Positions 1 through 8,062 of a DNA stretch of 15,781 bases are shown piece after piece. The notes under the pieces were generated by a model, which was not told the DNA's origin, did no database searches, and saw only the letters and a list, made by a program, of their open reading frames with translations. Position numbers and translations under genes: made by a program. The DNA comes from DATKMK01 sp035541895. GTDB lineage: Bacteria > Desulfobacterota > Binatia > HRBIN30 > JACQVA1. The stretch covers positions 1 through 15,781 of the forward strand of contig DATKMK010000101.1 of NCBI GenBank assembly GCA_035541895.1. Direction: 5' to 3'. Every line of letters begins with the position of its first letter. Positions within the stretch are counted from its first letter, which is position 1.

Positions 1-237
1 CTCGCGTACCGATTCGAAGGCGACAGTTTCTGTCGCGCGGCACGCTTTGCGGCGTATCAACACGCGTTGGGGGATCGGTTCCGCGCACGCGTCTTGCCCG
101 ACAGTTGCGCCAATCCCGACGCGCCGATGAAGAATCCCCACAGCGTGGTCACGCTGCACCTGATCGACGAGCAGAACCAACCGACGCGCAAAGCGGTGGA
201 CGAGATCCTCGACTTCTTCGCCCAACGGCTGAAGTGA
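1..237 (+). CDS. Dienelactone hydrolase family protein, C-terminal part (5' end outside window)
   Basis: Frame 1 is open from the window edge to a TGA at 235-237 and gives 78 residues. The segment resembles the C-terminal end of dienelactone-hydrolase-family alpha/beta hydrolases: an RFEGDSFC stretch, then GDRFRARVLPD, then NPHSVVTLHLIDE, ending in a helix TRKAVDEILDFFAQRL. In this family the catalytic histidine lies near the C-terminus, and the His of NPHSVVT is the likely candidate. The nucleophile elbow is not in the window, so activity cannot be judged. Family members hydrolyse lactones or esters, usually in the cytoplasm. A secreted esterase gene starts 71 bp downstream on the same strand. 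Family call is fairly firm; substrate unknown. Confidence 0.7.
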   Translation, partial: LAYRFEGDSFCRAARFAAYQHALGDRFRARVLPDSCANPDAPMKNPHSVVTLHLIDEQNQPTRKAVDEILDFFAQRLK

Positions 238-308
238 GTACCGGTTTCGCGCACATTGCCGTTGACGAATGCGGCCGGTATGGGTGCAATGAAGGACGGA
301 AACCACGC

Positions 309-1238
309 GTGCGAACCCGACTCATTGGCCTGCTGATCGTGCTGCTCACGCCGGTGGGTGCGTTGGCCGCATGCGATCCACCGCGATGCGTGGACGTCGA
401 GGTTCCGCTGCCGGCGGGCGTGAGTGTTCCCAGCAATACCGTGCGGATTCTGCTGCCGGTCGACTACGACCCGGTGGGCACACGCTACCCGGTGCTCTAT
501 CTGCTGCACGGCGCCGGCGACACCTATGCGACCTGGACCGAGCGGACCGACGTGCAAGCGTTCTCCGCGGACTTTCCCGTCATCATCGTGATGCCCGATT
601 GCGGTCACGACGCCGAAGCGGGCTTCTACTCCGACTGGATCGACGGCTCGCGGCAGTGGGACACTTTCCACACCCGCGTACTAATGAAGTACATCGATCG
701 CAACTTCGCCACGCTGCACAGCCGTCGCCACCGCGCGGTTGCCGGCCTGTCGATGGGCGGCTTCGGTGCGATGAGCTACGCGGCCCGCCATCACCATCTG
801 TTCCACGCGGCGGCAAGCTTTTCCGGCGCGGTCGACTCGCTCTATCCGACGCCGATCACCAACATCCTGTTCGTGCATGGCACCGTGGCGCCCGGCATTT
901 GGGGCGACCCCACTACGCACGAATCCGTCTGGCGCGCGCACAACCCGACTGATCTCGCCGGGCGTTTGCGCGATGTTGTCCTATTCGTCGCGAGCGGCGA
1001 CGGCGCGCACGGCGGACCGGCGGGGGAAGATCCGACCGGTGGACTCGGCGGCTACATCACCGAGGCATTCATCAAGGCAATGAATCTCGATTTCGCCCAC
1101 GCCCTCGATGCGGCGGGCGTTCCGTATAACACCGACTTCTACAAGGGCGGCTACCACGGATGGCCGTACTGGCAGCGCGAATTGCACTGGTCGCTACCGC
1201 AGATCATGTCCCTCATCGGCCCGGCGCATCGGCGGTAG
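309..1238 (+). CDS. Secreted alpha/beta-hydrolase esterase (esterase D / antigen 85-like)
   Basis: The start is the GTG at 309: the sequence AAGGA lies at 292-296, and the first 20 residues form a typical signal peptide (MRTR, hydrophobic core, GALA before ACDPP). The frame is open further upstream but overlaps the preceding gene and would bury the signal peptide. The product is 309 aa. YPVLYLLHGAGD (60-71) is the oxyanion-hole region of this fold. GLSMGGFG (146-153) is the nucleophile elbow with Ser148. His283 in GGYHGWPYW is the probable catalytic His, and Asp231 or Glu251 the acid. The family includes S-formylglutathione hydrolases, feruloyl esterases and mycolyltransferases; the signal peptide argues for an exported carboxylesterase or acyltransferase. 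Cys22 and Cys27 could form a disulfide near the mature N-terminus. It ends 28 bp before a convergent gene. Confidence 0.8.
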   Translation: MRTRLIGLLIVLLTPVGALAACDPPRCVDVEVPLPAGVSVPSNTVRILLPVDYDPVGTRYPVLYLLHGAGDTYATWTERTDVQAFSADFPVIIVMPDCGHDAEAGFYSDWIDGSRQWDTFHTRVLMKYIDRNFATLHSRRHRAVAGLSMGGFGAMSYAARHHHLFHAAASFSGAVDSLYPTPITNILFVHGTVAPGIWGDPTTHESVWRAHNPTDLAGRLRDVVLFVASGDGAHGGPAGEDPTGGLGGYITEAFIKAMNLDFAHALDAAGVPYNTDFYKGGYHGWPYWQRELHWSLPQIMSLIGPAHRR

Positions 1239-1250
1239 AATCAGGGTCGC

Positions 1251-1265
1251 CGCGCCGCCGGCGCG
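1251..1265. terminator. GC-rich hairpin between two convergent genes
   Basis: CGCGCC (1251-1256) pairs perfectly with GGCGCG (1260-1265) across a 3-base loop. The hairpin fills most of the 28 bp between the stop codons of the esterase gene and the convergent LamG-protein gene. There is no T-run on either side, so it is not a classical intrinsic terminator. It may act as a two-way transcript-end structure, but in GC-rich DNA a 6-bp stem can occur by chance. Confidence 0.35.
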
Positions 1266-1266
1266 C

Positions 1267-3801
1267 TTACCGCGACTGCGCCGAGTTCGCGTCGATCATC
1301 AGCGACGACTCGTCAACCGCCTCGAAGTCCGAGCCGTGCACGCCGGTTTGCAGGTTGTGAAGATCGTCGTTGTTCCAGCGGTCGTCCGGCGCGCCCGAGA
1401 GGTACCACGCCGATCCGTTGTCGGCGACGAACATGCCGTAGGTCTTGAGCGCTTGCAGGATGACCTGGTTGGTCGAGGAGAACGGTGAGATATTGAAGCT
1501 CGCCTTGAGACGGAATCGCTGTCCCATCGGCGGCCGCGTGGCGTCGGTGGACGACGAGGCATAGTGGCGCGCCGGCCACACGTAACTCTTGCGGGTGCGC
1601 GGCACGGTGAATCGTAACGCGTGGTTGATGGCACCGGACGCGACTTCGTCGTAGCGAACCAACCCCGGCACAATCGCGAACCCCGCTGCGTCCGCCGAGG
1701 TCCATCCCGCGGGCCGCATCGCGTTCGAGCCGAGATTGAACACGGCACCCGAATCCGCCTGCCAACTGCCGTCGGCTTGCGGCCAGGCGTTGTACAGTTC
1801 GTAAAGTACGCAGTGGCCGGAGTCGACGACCAGCACGTGCCGGTCGCCGGTGCTCCCGCTGCCCCCCTCGATCGGCGCGTTGGTCGGAACCGGGTACGGT
1901 CCGGGATCGCTCTCCTCGCCGTAGGCAACAAACGTGATCGAAACGAACTGCTGCGTGCCCGGCACGACCGCGTAGGGAATGCCGACCGGTCCGCCGTCCC
2001 ACGAGCCCGCGCCGAAATCCGGATGCAGCCCGGGCGTGCCGCCGGCGTTGGTAACGTAGGCTTGCGAGTTCGGATCGACGGGCAGCGCGTCGACGCGCCG
2101 ATTCCAGATGTTGTTGGCGGGAAAAACCGGACAGCCGCCGATCGCCGGGCCACCGGTGACAACAGCGCTCGGTGTCGGCGTGGGCGTTGCGGAACTTGTA
2201 GGTTGTACGGTGCGCGTCGCGGTGCGCGTCGGCGTCGGCGTGCCGGTCGGTGTACGCGTCGCGGTCGACGTCGGCGTGTTCGCAAGCGGTGTCAGCGTAT
2301 GCGTCGGCATCGCCGTCAGCGTGCGCGATGCGGTCGGCGACGAGGTGGCGGTCGGTGGCGTGCCGGCGCTTGCGAGGGTTTGCAACTCGGTTGGTGATAG
2401 TGCGCGGGCGTAGACGGCGACTTCGTCGAGCGTGCCGCCGAAGCGAAGGGCTTGGCAGTTGTACGCCGCGAGGCAGACTGGATTTGCGCTAGTGGTGATC
2501 GCCCCTGCGCGGGGCTTACTGCCGACGAGCGTTCCGTTGATGTAGAAACTGATCACGCTCCCGTCGAAGGTGACCGCCAGGTGGCTCCAAGCGCCGGCGG
2601 GAATCGAGCCGTAGGCGCCGATCGCTGCGTAGCTCCAGGTTGCGCTGTCCGCGTACGTCAGTTGACCGTTGAGGAGCGCCAACGAGTACTGCGCCTCCTT
2701 GTGCACAATCACCCGGTAGCTATCGACCGCCGACGGCTTCACCCACGCCGTCACGGTCAATCCCGACCCGCTGACGTTGAGACTCGGGCTATTGGCGATC
2801 TGCACTTGCGCGTTCGTGCCATCGAACACCCCGCCGCCGCCGATCCGACCCACACTCCACGTCATCCCGTTCTGGGCGGTGCCGGTGTTGGCAAATCCGC
2901 TGCTGTCCCCGACCCGCGTTCCGCTGCCTTCATCGAATCGCCAGTAGCCCGTCGGCCCGGCACCAGATGTCGTCGGCGTAGTGCCGGGCGTCAGGGTTGA
3001 CGTCGGAACCGCTTGCATCGCTGTGCGAGTCGGAGTGAGGACGATTGCCGGTGTCGATGTAGCCGTCGGAGTGCCCGCCAGCGATTGTACGTCGGTAGCC
3101 GACAGCGCGCTCGCATAGATGCTGACCTCATCGAGTGTCCCGCCGAAGCGCAGCCCCGAGCAGTTGTATGCGGCGACACACACCGGGTTGGCGTTATCGC
3201 TGATCGCACCGGGGCGGAGCTTACTGCCCACGAGCGCCCCGTTGACGTAGAAGGCGATCGCACGGCCGTCGAAGGTCACCACCACGTGGCTCCAACTGCC
3301 GACGGGAATTGAACCGTAAGCGCCGAGGGTCGAGTAGCTCCACGTGACGCTGTCGGCGTAGGTCAGTTGCCCATTGAGGATTGCCAACGAGTACTGCCTC
3401 TCTTTGTGCACGATCACCCGGTAGCCATCCCCCGCGGTCGGCTTCACCCACGCCGCGATAGTTAGAGCCGTCCCGCTAATGCTCAGGCTGGGACTGTCGG
3501 CGATCCGCACTTGCGCGTTGGCGCCGTCGAAGACGCCGCCCTTGCCGATCCGGCCGGCGCCCCAGGTCATCCCGTTCTGGGCGGTGCCGGTGTTGCCGAA
3601 TCCGCTGCTGTCGCTCACCGTGGTCCCGCTACCCTCGTCGAATCGCCAGTATCCAACCGGGCTGGCGCTCGGCGCAGCAAGCGCCACAGCACGCGACACG
3701 CCCAGCGTCAGCCCCACGCCGACCGTGGCAAGAGTAACGACGGCGACAAATCTTGCGCGCCAAATGTTCCGGCCCGAAGGCGACGGTTCGATTGCCCACA
3801 T
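1267..3801 (-). CDS. Exported protein: two LamG domains, Thr/Pro linkers, unnamed C-terminal domain
   Basis: Start taken as the ATG at 3801-3799; the frame stays open to a TTG at 3879 and no strong ribosome binding site separates the options. From this ATG the product is 844 aa. An N-terminal basic stretch and hydrophobic segment (about residues 17-44) is a signal peptide or anchor. Two LamG/concanavalin-A-like domains follow (about 49-242 and 283-479), both opening with GYWRFDEGSGT and sharing VTFDG and FGGTLDEV; they would bind carbohydrate or act in adhesion. A short Thr/Pro linker joins them, and a longer one (about 481-549) leads to a C-terminal domain (about 553-844) with NIWN, a GDRHVLVVDSG segment and SKYVWPARH-like basic/aromatic motifs near KSYVWPARHYASSS. 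I have seen this last domain in other bacterial secreted proteins but cannot name it. No catalytic residues can be assigned. Likely cell-surface or extracellular. Confidence 0.75.
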   Translation of the reverse strand: MWAIEPSPSGRNIWRARFVAVVTLATVGVGLTLGVSRAVALAAPSASPVGYWRFDEGSGTTVSDSSGFGNTGTAQNGMTWGAGRIGKGGVFDGANAQVRIADSPSLSISGTALTIAAWVKPTAGDGYRVIVHKERQYSLAILNGQLTYADSVTWSYSTLGAYGSIPVGSWSHVVVTFDGRAIAFYVNGALVGSKLRPGAISDNANPVCVAAYNCSGLRFGGTLDEVSIYASALSATDVQSLAGTPTATSTPAIVLTPTRTAMQAVPTSTLTPGTTPTTSGAGPTGYWRFDEGSGTRVGDSSGFANTGTAQNGMTWSVGRIGGGGVFDGTNAQVQIANSPSLNVSGSGLTVTAWVKPSAVDSYRVIVHKEAQYSLALLNGQLTYADSATWSYAAIGAYGSIPAGAWSHLAVTFDGSVISFYINGTLVGSKPRAGAITTSANPVCLAAYNCQALRFGGTLDEVAVYARALSPTELQTLASAGTPPTATSSPTASRTLTAMPTHTLTPLANTPTSTATRTPTGTPTPTRTATRTVQPTSSATPTPTPSAVVTGGPAIGGCPVFPANNIWNRRVDALPVDPNSQAYVTNAGGTPGLHPDFGAGSWDGGPVGIPYAVVPGTQQFVSITFVAYGEESDPGPYPVPTNAPIEGGSGSTGDRHVLVVDSGHCVLYELYNAWPQADGSWQADSGAVFNLGSNAMRPAGWTSADAAGFAIVPGLVRYDEVASGAINHALRFTVPRTRKSYVWPARHYASSSTDATRPPMGQRFRLKASFNISPFSSTNQVILQALKTYGMFVADNGSAWYLSGAPDDRWNNDDLHNLQTGVHGSDFEAVDESSLMIDANSAQSR
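2155..2361 (-). repeat. Thr/Pro/Ser-rich low-complexity linker coding region
   Basis: On the minus strand this stretch encodes about 69 residues dominated by Thr, Pro, Ser and Ala, with TPT, TRT and SAT-type short repeats. At the DNA level it shows repeated GTCGGCGT/GCGTCGC-type words. Such linkers separate domains in secreted proteins and are prone to length change through slippage. A shorter, similar linker (about 2960-3070) lies between the two LamG domains. Confidence 0.75.
2365..3657 (-). repeat. Tandem duplication of a LamG domain (two copies, 705-bp spacing)
   Basis: The segments at about 3076-3657 and 2365-2955 encode two LamG domains that align end to end without gaps over roughly 190 residues, most of them identical by eye. 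Long stretches are also identical at DNA level: the bases around 3567-3595 match those around 2862-2890 exactly, apart from isolated changes nearby. The constant 705-bp offset shows domain duplication within the gene. Both copies keep the NPVC-AAYNC cysteine pair. Confidence 0.85.
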
Positions 3802-3927
3802 CGCGATGCGGAAGTTGTGCAATGGCAATGCCACCGTTGCCGTGAGACACGACGGCCGGGAGGGATCGCGGTCTGGCAATGGCCGCTACTTGGTGACATG
3901 GTGCGAGCGACGAAGGAGGCGTGGCGC
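3802..3927. promoter_or_regulatory. Divergent intergenic region between LamG-protein and DUF7064-like genes
   Basis: These 126 bp separate two genes transcribed away from each other, so they should carry both promoters, unless the leftward gene starts upstream at 3879. A perfect Shine-Dalgarno AAGGAGG lies at 3913-3919, 8 bp before the ATG at 3928. For the leftward gene no clear Shine-Dalgarno is seen before 3801. I could not pick convincing -35/-10 boxes on either strand. Confidence 0.4.
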
Positions 3928-4962
3928 ATGAGCACGACGATCAACGGGATTCGCGTGATCCTCGAACCGCAGGACGAGTACTGCCACACGCCCGACGCGG
4001 CGAAGAACTACAACGAGAGCATGTACTTCAACGTCTTCGATCCAACGAAACAGATCGGCGGCTGGTTTCGGATCGGCAACCGGGTCAATGAAGGCTACGC
4101 CGAGATGTCCGTGTGCCTCTACCTTCCCGATGGCCGCGTCGGGTTCATGTTCGGTCGCCCGACGATCGACAACAACGACGAGCTCAACGCGGGCGGGATG
4201 CGCATCCACGTGATCGAAGCGTTCAAGCGGTTGCGGGTCACCTACGATGGCAAGATCCTCTTGCTCAACCATCCGTTGGAGATGGCCCACCCGTCGCGCG
4301 CCTTCAAGAACAATCCGCTGGTCGATTGCACGGTCGATCTCGACTACCGCGGCATCGCCCCGATGTTCGGCGGGCGCCCGGTCCAAGCCGACGGGACGGA
4401 CCTGCCCATCGATCCCGAGAAATCGTTCGCCAAGGCGCACTACGAGCAGCACGTCGCGGCCAGCGGCCATTTCGATATCGCCGGCCAACACTGGGACATC
4501 AACGGCTTTGGTCTGCGCGACAAGTCGTGGGGCCCCCGCTACTGGCAGAGCGTGACGTGGTACCGCTGGCTGCCGATGAATTTCGGCGCCGACTTCGCGA
4601 TGATGATCTCCCTCATCGGCAGCGACGACGGCACGGTTCGCCGCAGCGGGATGGTACTGCGTGACGGCGAGTACCTGATGATTCGCGATGCGCTCGTCGA
4701 GAGCGAGTGGGACGAGCATTGGTATCAAACTCGGTTGAAAGCCTGGGCCAAGACGGACGAGCGCGAGTACGAGGTCCACGGCAAGGTCATTTCAATGATT
4801 CCGTTGCGCAACCGCCGCACCAGCGACGATGGGACGCAGTTGGTCACGCGCATCACCGAGGGCATGACCGAGTATCGGTGCGACGGCAAGGTCGGCTACG
4901 GGTTGTCGGAATATCTCGACCAAATCGTCGACGGTAGGCCGCTCGGTCCCGATGTGAAGTGA
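3928..4962 (+). CDS. DUF7064-like protein of unknown function
   Basis: The ATG at 3928 is chosen because a full AAGGAGG sits 8 bp upstream, although the frame is open much further. The product is 344 aa with no signal peptide and no membrane segment, so probably cytoplasmic. The key motif is GFGLRDKSWGPRYW (193-206), which resembles the G.RD.SWG.R signature of DUF7064-type proteins, a family with a beta-rich two-lobed layout reminiscent of CrtC/AttH-like lipocalin-fold proteins. The first half carries SMYFNVFDP and GGWFRIGNRVNEGYAEM, and the second FGADFAMMISL and VTRITEGMTEYRCDG. Distant relatives in the CrtC group hydrate terpenoid-like substrates, but no catalytic role should be assumed here. 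It ends 12 bp from the stop of the convergent histidine kinase gene, so neither has room for a separate terminator. Confidence 0.6.
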   Translation: MSTTINGIRVILEPQDEYCHTPDAAKNYNESMYFNVFDPTKQIGGWFRIGNRVNEGYAEMSVCLYLPDGRVGFMFGRPTIDNNDELNAGGMRIHVIEAFKRLRVTYDGKILLLNHPLEMAHPSRAFKNNPLVDCTVDLDYRGIAPMFGGRPVQADGTDLPIDPEKSFAKAHYEQHVAASGHFDIAGQHWDINGFGLRDKSWGPRYWQSVTWYRWLPMNFGADFAMMISLIGSDDGTVRRSGMVLRDGEYLMIRDALVESEWDEHWYQTRLKAWAKTDEREYEVHGKVISMIPLRNRRTSDDGTQLVTRITEGMTEYRCDGKVGYGLSEYLDQIVDGRPLGPDVK

Positions 4963-4974
4963 ATCGCGGCGGTC

Positions 4975-7428
4975 TCACGACGCCGGCGCTGACCCGTTTG
5001 GACGAACCGCGAGCGGCAGCCGGACGTGAAAGGTCGACCCGCGATCCACTTCGCTCTGGACCGTCACACTCCCGCCCAGCACACCGACCAGAGTGCGTAC
5101 AATATACAGCCCCAGTCCGACGCCGTCGTGTTGCGGCGCGAGCCCAGCTTTGCCTTGTCGAAACGGCTCGAAGATGAGCGGGAGCGCGTCGGCGCCAATG
5201 CCGGCGCCGGTGTCGGACACGGAAAACTCGACGTCACGGCCGTCGAGCCGCGCGTTCACCGTGATCGTTCCTTCGCGCGTGAACTTCCACGCGTTGTGGA
5301 TCAGGTTCTTGAGCACGACCTTCAGCTTGCGTGCGTCGGTGTGCAACCGCGGCAGTGCGGTCGGGATGTCCCACACAAAACCGAGGCCCGGCTTGCTGTG
5401 CAAGCGGCCGGTCTCGCGTTTGATCTCATCTAGCAATGCGATCAGATCGACGTCGCTCACCGTGGCGGACTCCTGGCCGGTTTCGAGGCGGCTGAGGTCG
5501 AGCGTCGCGTTGACGAGTTCGAGCAGCTCTTCGGCGCTGCTCTGAGCGCGCTGCACGGTTTCGAGTTGCTCAGTGGTCAACCGGCCGCAATCGCCGGCGA
5601 GCAGCAGATCGTGGTACCCAAGCATGATATGCAGCGGCGTGCGCAGCTCGTGCGACATGGTCGCGATGAAATCGGATTTGAGTCGGTTCGCCCGGTCCAG
5701 CTCTTCCATCAAGCGGGCGTTCTCCAACGCGACGGACACCATCCGCGACATGGCCCGCGCAATGCGGACCTGCGGCTCGGCGAACGGCTCGCGGCGACCG
5801 CGAAAGCCAGCCGCATGGACCCCAACGATCGTGCCGGCTCGCCACAGCGGGACGTACAGCACCACCGTAACTCCGAAGCGCGCGGGCAAGCTCGCCCAGA
5901 CCGACGGCGGGTCGGCGGTGGAGAATTGCGTCACGCCCTGCTGCTCGAGCACAGCAATCAGTCCCGCAACGGACTCAGCCGGCAACCGGAGGGCTCGCGC
6001 CGCCTCTTGCTCCTCGTCCGAGCCGCCGTGCCCCACCATCAGTTTGAACGCCCCGTGATCGGGCTGCCACAGCAACGTGTAGCTCACGTCGCACGCGAGC
6101 ACCTCGGCGGTGATGCGGCCGAGTCCTTCCAGCAGTTGCCGGGTATCGAGCGACGTGAGTTCCCGGCCGATGCGTGCCAACGCCGCATTGACGCTGGCTT
6201 CCTCTTGTTGCGCTTGACGGAACTCGTGCGCTTCCATTGCGATGCCGACTTGTCGGGCAATCAGTTCGAGCAGTCGGACCTGACGATCGCTGAAGAGCTG
6301 ACGGTTCTCCGCGTTGAGCGCGGCCACTCCGCCCAGCCGCCGGCCTTGCACGACCAGCGGTACCAAAGTGAGCGCGGAGAGCCGGAAGTGCATGAGCAAC
6401 TCGACCGGCAGCCAATCCTGATTCGCAACATCGTTGATCAGGACGGTCTGGCCCGAGACCAGCCCGTCGACGATTGGCTCTCCGGAGCGAAACTCACCCG
6501 CTGCCGTGTCGGCAACCAGGTCGTCGGGGATGCCGAACCACGCGATCGCCCGATAGAGCGAACGGGCCTCGTCCCAACAATATGTGACCACCCGATCGCA
6601 CGGTAGAATGGCTGCCGTACGGCGTTGGATGCGATCGAGCAGCTCGTCGAAATTGGCGGTGCGATTGATGTCCGTGGCGATCTCCAACAGCGCGCTTCGT
6701 TCGGCGTCGCTGCGCTCCCGCTCGGTGACATCATGGGCCATGCCGCGAATGATCGGCGCGGCAACGCCTTCGGTGCGAAGCGTGTTCGAGTATTGCCATA
6801 CCCGCCGCTCTCCGGTCCGCGTGCAGACGATCATCAGCCCCTTCGCGATGCCATTGCGCGCGATGGCCGCCAGATACTCCCCGAACTGCTCGCGCACTTC
6901 GGGGGCAAGCAGGTCGCGGAGGTTGCCGTGCACCAATTCAGCCGGTTCGTAGCCGAGAATCCGCGCCGGCGGCGCGTTCACGGAGAGAATGCGGCCGTCG
7001 AGATCGTGGGTGCACATGAGGTCTTGGCTGTGCTCGATCAAGTCGTGGTAGCGATCCTCGCTCGCCCGCAAGGCCGATTCCACGCGTTTGCGCTGGATGA
7101 TGAGCAACGTGGTGAGCCACAGCACCAGCAATCCGATTGCAAGATTGGTTGCCGCGAGCCCGAATGCCACGCCCGCCGGCGAGGCGAAGAGCCCGACGAG
7201 CATCAACACGCTGCTGACGACGGCGATGACGATTGTCGCGCGAACATGCGGCAACCACAACGTGGCCAACAGCGGAAGCAGGTAGAGTATCCACTCCGCG
7301 ACACCCAACGGGGTGACAAGATCGAGGATGAACAGCGCACCAACCGTGACGGCGCACAGCACCAGCAGCCACGTCGATCGAGTTCGGTCCAGAAGAAGTC
7401 TCCGCCCGCTCACCAAACACACTCGCAA
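4975..7428 (-). CDS. Membrane-bound sensor histidine kinase (PAS-GAF-GAF-HisKA-HATPase)
   Basis: The product is at most 817 aa, counted from a TTG at 7428; the true start may be a GTG at 7422 or 7413, since no clear Shine-Dalgarno is present. Domains in order: about four membrane segments (roughly 19-112); PAS sensor (about 120-240, beginning SEDRYHDLIEHSQD); first GAF (245-400); second GAF (410-570); a coiled linker; and HisKA with FIATMSHELRTPLH, phospho-acceptor His593. The ATPase has an N box LKNLIHNAWKFT (706-717), G1 SDTGAGIG, F box FEPFRQG and G2 GVGLGLYIV. All catalytic motifs are intact. It should autophosphorylate on His in response to a small-molecule or redox cue and pass phosphate to a response regulator. 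No receiver domain and no regulator gene are in the window, so it is an orphan here. Confidence 0.92.
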   Translation of the reverse strand: MRVCLVSGRRLLLDRTRSTWLLVLCAVTVGALFILDLVTPLGVAEWILYLLPLLATLWLPHVRATIVIAVVSSVLMLVGLFASPAGVAFGLAATNLAIGLLVLWLTTLLIIQRKRVESALRASEDRYHDLIEHSQDLMCTHDLDGRILSVNAPPARILGYEPAELVHGNLRDLLAPEVREQFGEYLAAIARNGIAKGLMIVCTRTGERRVWQYSNTLRTEGVAAPIIRGMAHDVTERERSDAERSALLEIATDINRTANFDELLDRIQRRTAAILPCDRVVTYCWDEARSLYRAIAWFGIPDDLVADTAAGEFRSGEPIVDGLVSGQTVLINDVANQDWLPVELLMHFRLSALTLVPLVVQGRRLGGVAALNAENRQLFSDRQVRLLELIARQVGIAMEAHEFRQAQQEEASVNAALARIGRELTSLDTRQLLEGLGRITAEVLACDVSYTLLWQPDHGAFKLMVGHGGSDEEQEAARALRLPAESVAGLIAVLEQQGVTQFSTADPPSVWASLPARFGVTVVLYVPLWRAGTIVGVHAAGFRGRREPFAEPQVRIARAMSRMVSVALENARLMEELDRANRLKSDFIATMSHELRTPLHIMLGYHDLLLAGDCGRLTTEQLETVQRAQSSAEELLELVNATLDLSRLETGQESATVSDVDLIALLDEIKRETGRLHSKPGLGFVWDIPTALPRLHTDARKLKVVLKNLIHNAWKFTREGTITVNARLDGRDVEFSVSDTGAGIGADALPLIFEPFRQGKAGLAPQHDGVGLGLYIVRTLVGVLGGSVTVQSEVDRGSTFHVRLPLAVRPNGSAPAS

Positions 7429-7434
7429 GTGTGT
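7417..7434. promoter_or_regulatory. Perfect palindrome at the histidine kinase start region
   Basis: ACACACT (7417-7423) and AGTGTGT (7428-7434) are perfect inverted repeats separated by CGCA. The element overlaps the first possible start codons of the minus-strand kinase gene. A minus-strand TTGACA lies just upstream (7444-7439) and could be a -35 box, but the matching -10 position (about 7421-7416, TGTGTT) is poor. The palindrome may be an operator or an mRNA hairpin hiding the start; if the promoter is real, the true start is the GTG at 7413 or later. Confidence 0.4.
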
Positions 7435-7529
7435 CGGTTGTCAAGGAGAAAGCGCGGGCGCTATCAGACCGACACGTCAACCGGCTATGCGCGGCATCAC
7501 ACGATGCAGCAGATGTTCCAAACAGCCGA

Positions 7530-7546
7530 CTCGCCGGGCGCGCGAG
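7530..7546 (-). terminator. Weak hairpin just after the cupin stop codon
   Basis: CTCGC (7530-7534) pairs with GCGAG (7542-7546) over a 7-base GC-rich loop, immediately downstream of the cupin stop codon on the minus strand. The following minus-strand bases contain only a short TTT. It could mark the end of the oxidoreductase operon, but the 5-bp stem is weak and read-through into the kinase gene 118 bp away is possible. Confidence 0.25.
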
Positions 7547-8047
7547 CTACGAATACAGATCCTTGCCGTCTTGGGGTTGCGTCGGCGCGGTCGCGGGCTT
7601 GCTGAATCGCGGATTGGGCAAGCGAACGATGCCCTTTTCCTTCAATAGCGCATAGTACGCTTGCTTGTCGTCCGGTACCGGGCGCGGATCGCCGGCCCAC
7701 GTCTCGAACAGCAGCGCGCCGCGTTCGCCGGCGATGAGCGGGCCGAACTTGGCGCCCACTTCCAGCACGATCAACGTGCCGGCTGGACAGCGGCGATCAC
7801 CGACCATCAACTCGCCTTCGAGCACGTACACCAGATGATCGCTGGCATGCCCGTGGCGTTCGATGACCACATTGGGATCGTACCGCCCGAGCACCACCAT
7901 CCGCTTGGCGTTCCACTCGAGAAACTTTTCGTGCACCGACACGCGGCGCTCGCCGTGCATCTGCGCGATGACTTCGGTCCACGGCACATCGTCGATGTGC
8001 ACGAACGCGAGGCGGGGCGAATTGGGTTCGTCGGCCTGGGTTGTCAT
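7547..8047 (-). CDS. Cupin-domain protein, last gene of the oxidoreductase operon
   Basis: The product is 166 aa from an ATG at 8047, with GGAGG at 8051-8055 as ribosome binding site. The core is a single cupin beta-barrel (about residues 45-120). Motif 1 reads ERHGHASDHLVYVLEGEL: His65 and His67 are the usual metal ligands, while the position normally holding Glu is His71. Motif 2 has PAG (88-90) but its usual His is not obvious, as VLEVGAKFGP follows. Metal binding is therefore possible but atypical. The last 30 residues are Pro/Thr-rich and probably disordered. The gene starts 15 bp after the beta-subunit stop, so it is almost surely co-transcribed with the oxidoreductase genes. Its role could be sensing, substrate binding or a small enzymatic step; nothing in the sequence decides this. 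Confidence 0.75.
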   Translation of the reverse strand: MTTQADEPNSPRLAFVHIDDVPWTEVIAQMHGERRVSVHEKFLEWNAKRMVVLGRYDPNVVIERHGHASDHLVYVLEGELMVGDRRCPAGTLIVLEVGAKFGPLIAGERGALLFETWAGDPRPVPDDKQAYYALLKEKGIVRLPNPRFSKPATAPTQPQDGKDLYS

Positions 8048-8062
8048 GCGCCTCCGATCGCT

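Noticed and set aside
2365..3657. Direct repeats as a mobile or insertion element
   Set aside because: Both copies are in frame within one gene and encode complete LamG domains; no inverted ends or transposase are present.
3886..4779. Minus-strand open frame of 297 codons opposite the DUF7064-like gene
   Set aside because: No ribosome binding site or family resemblance, and the plus-strand gene has a perfect Shine-Dalgarno and a recognisable motif.
5566..6606. Plus-strand open frame of 346 codons within the histidine kinase
   Set aside because: It lies antisense to conserved GAF and HisKA coding sequence and has Arg/Gln/His-rich composition with no motif.
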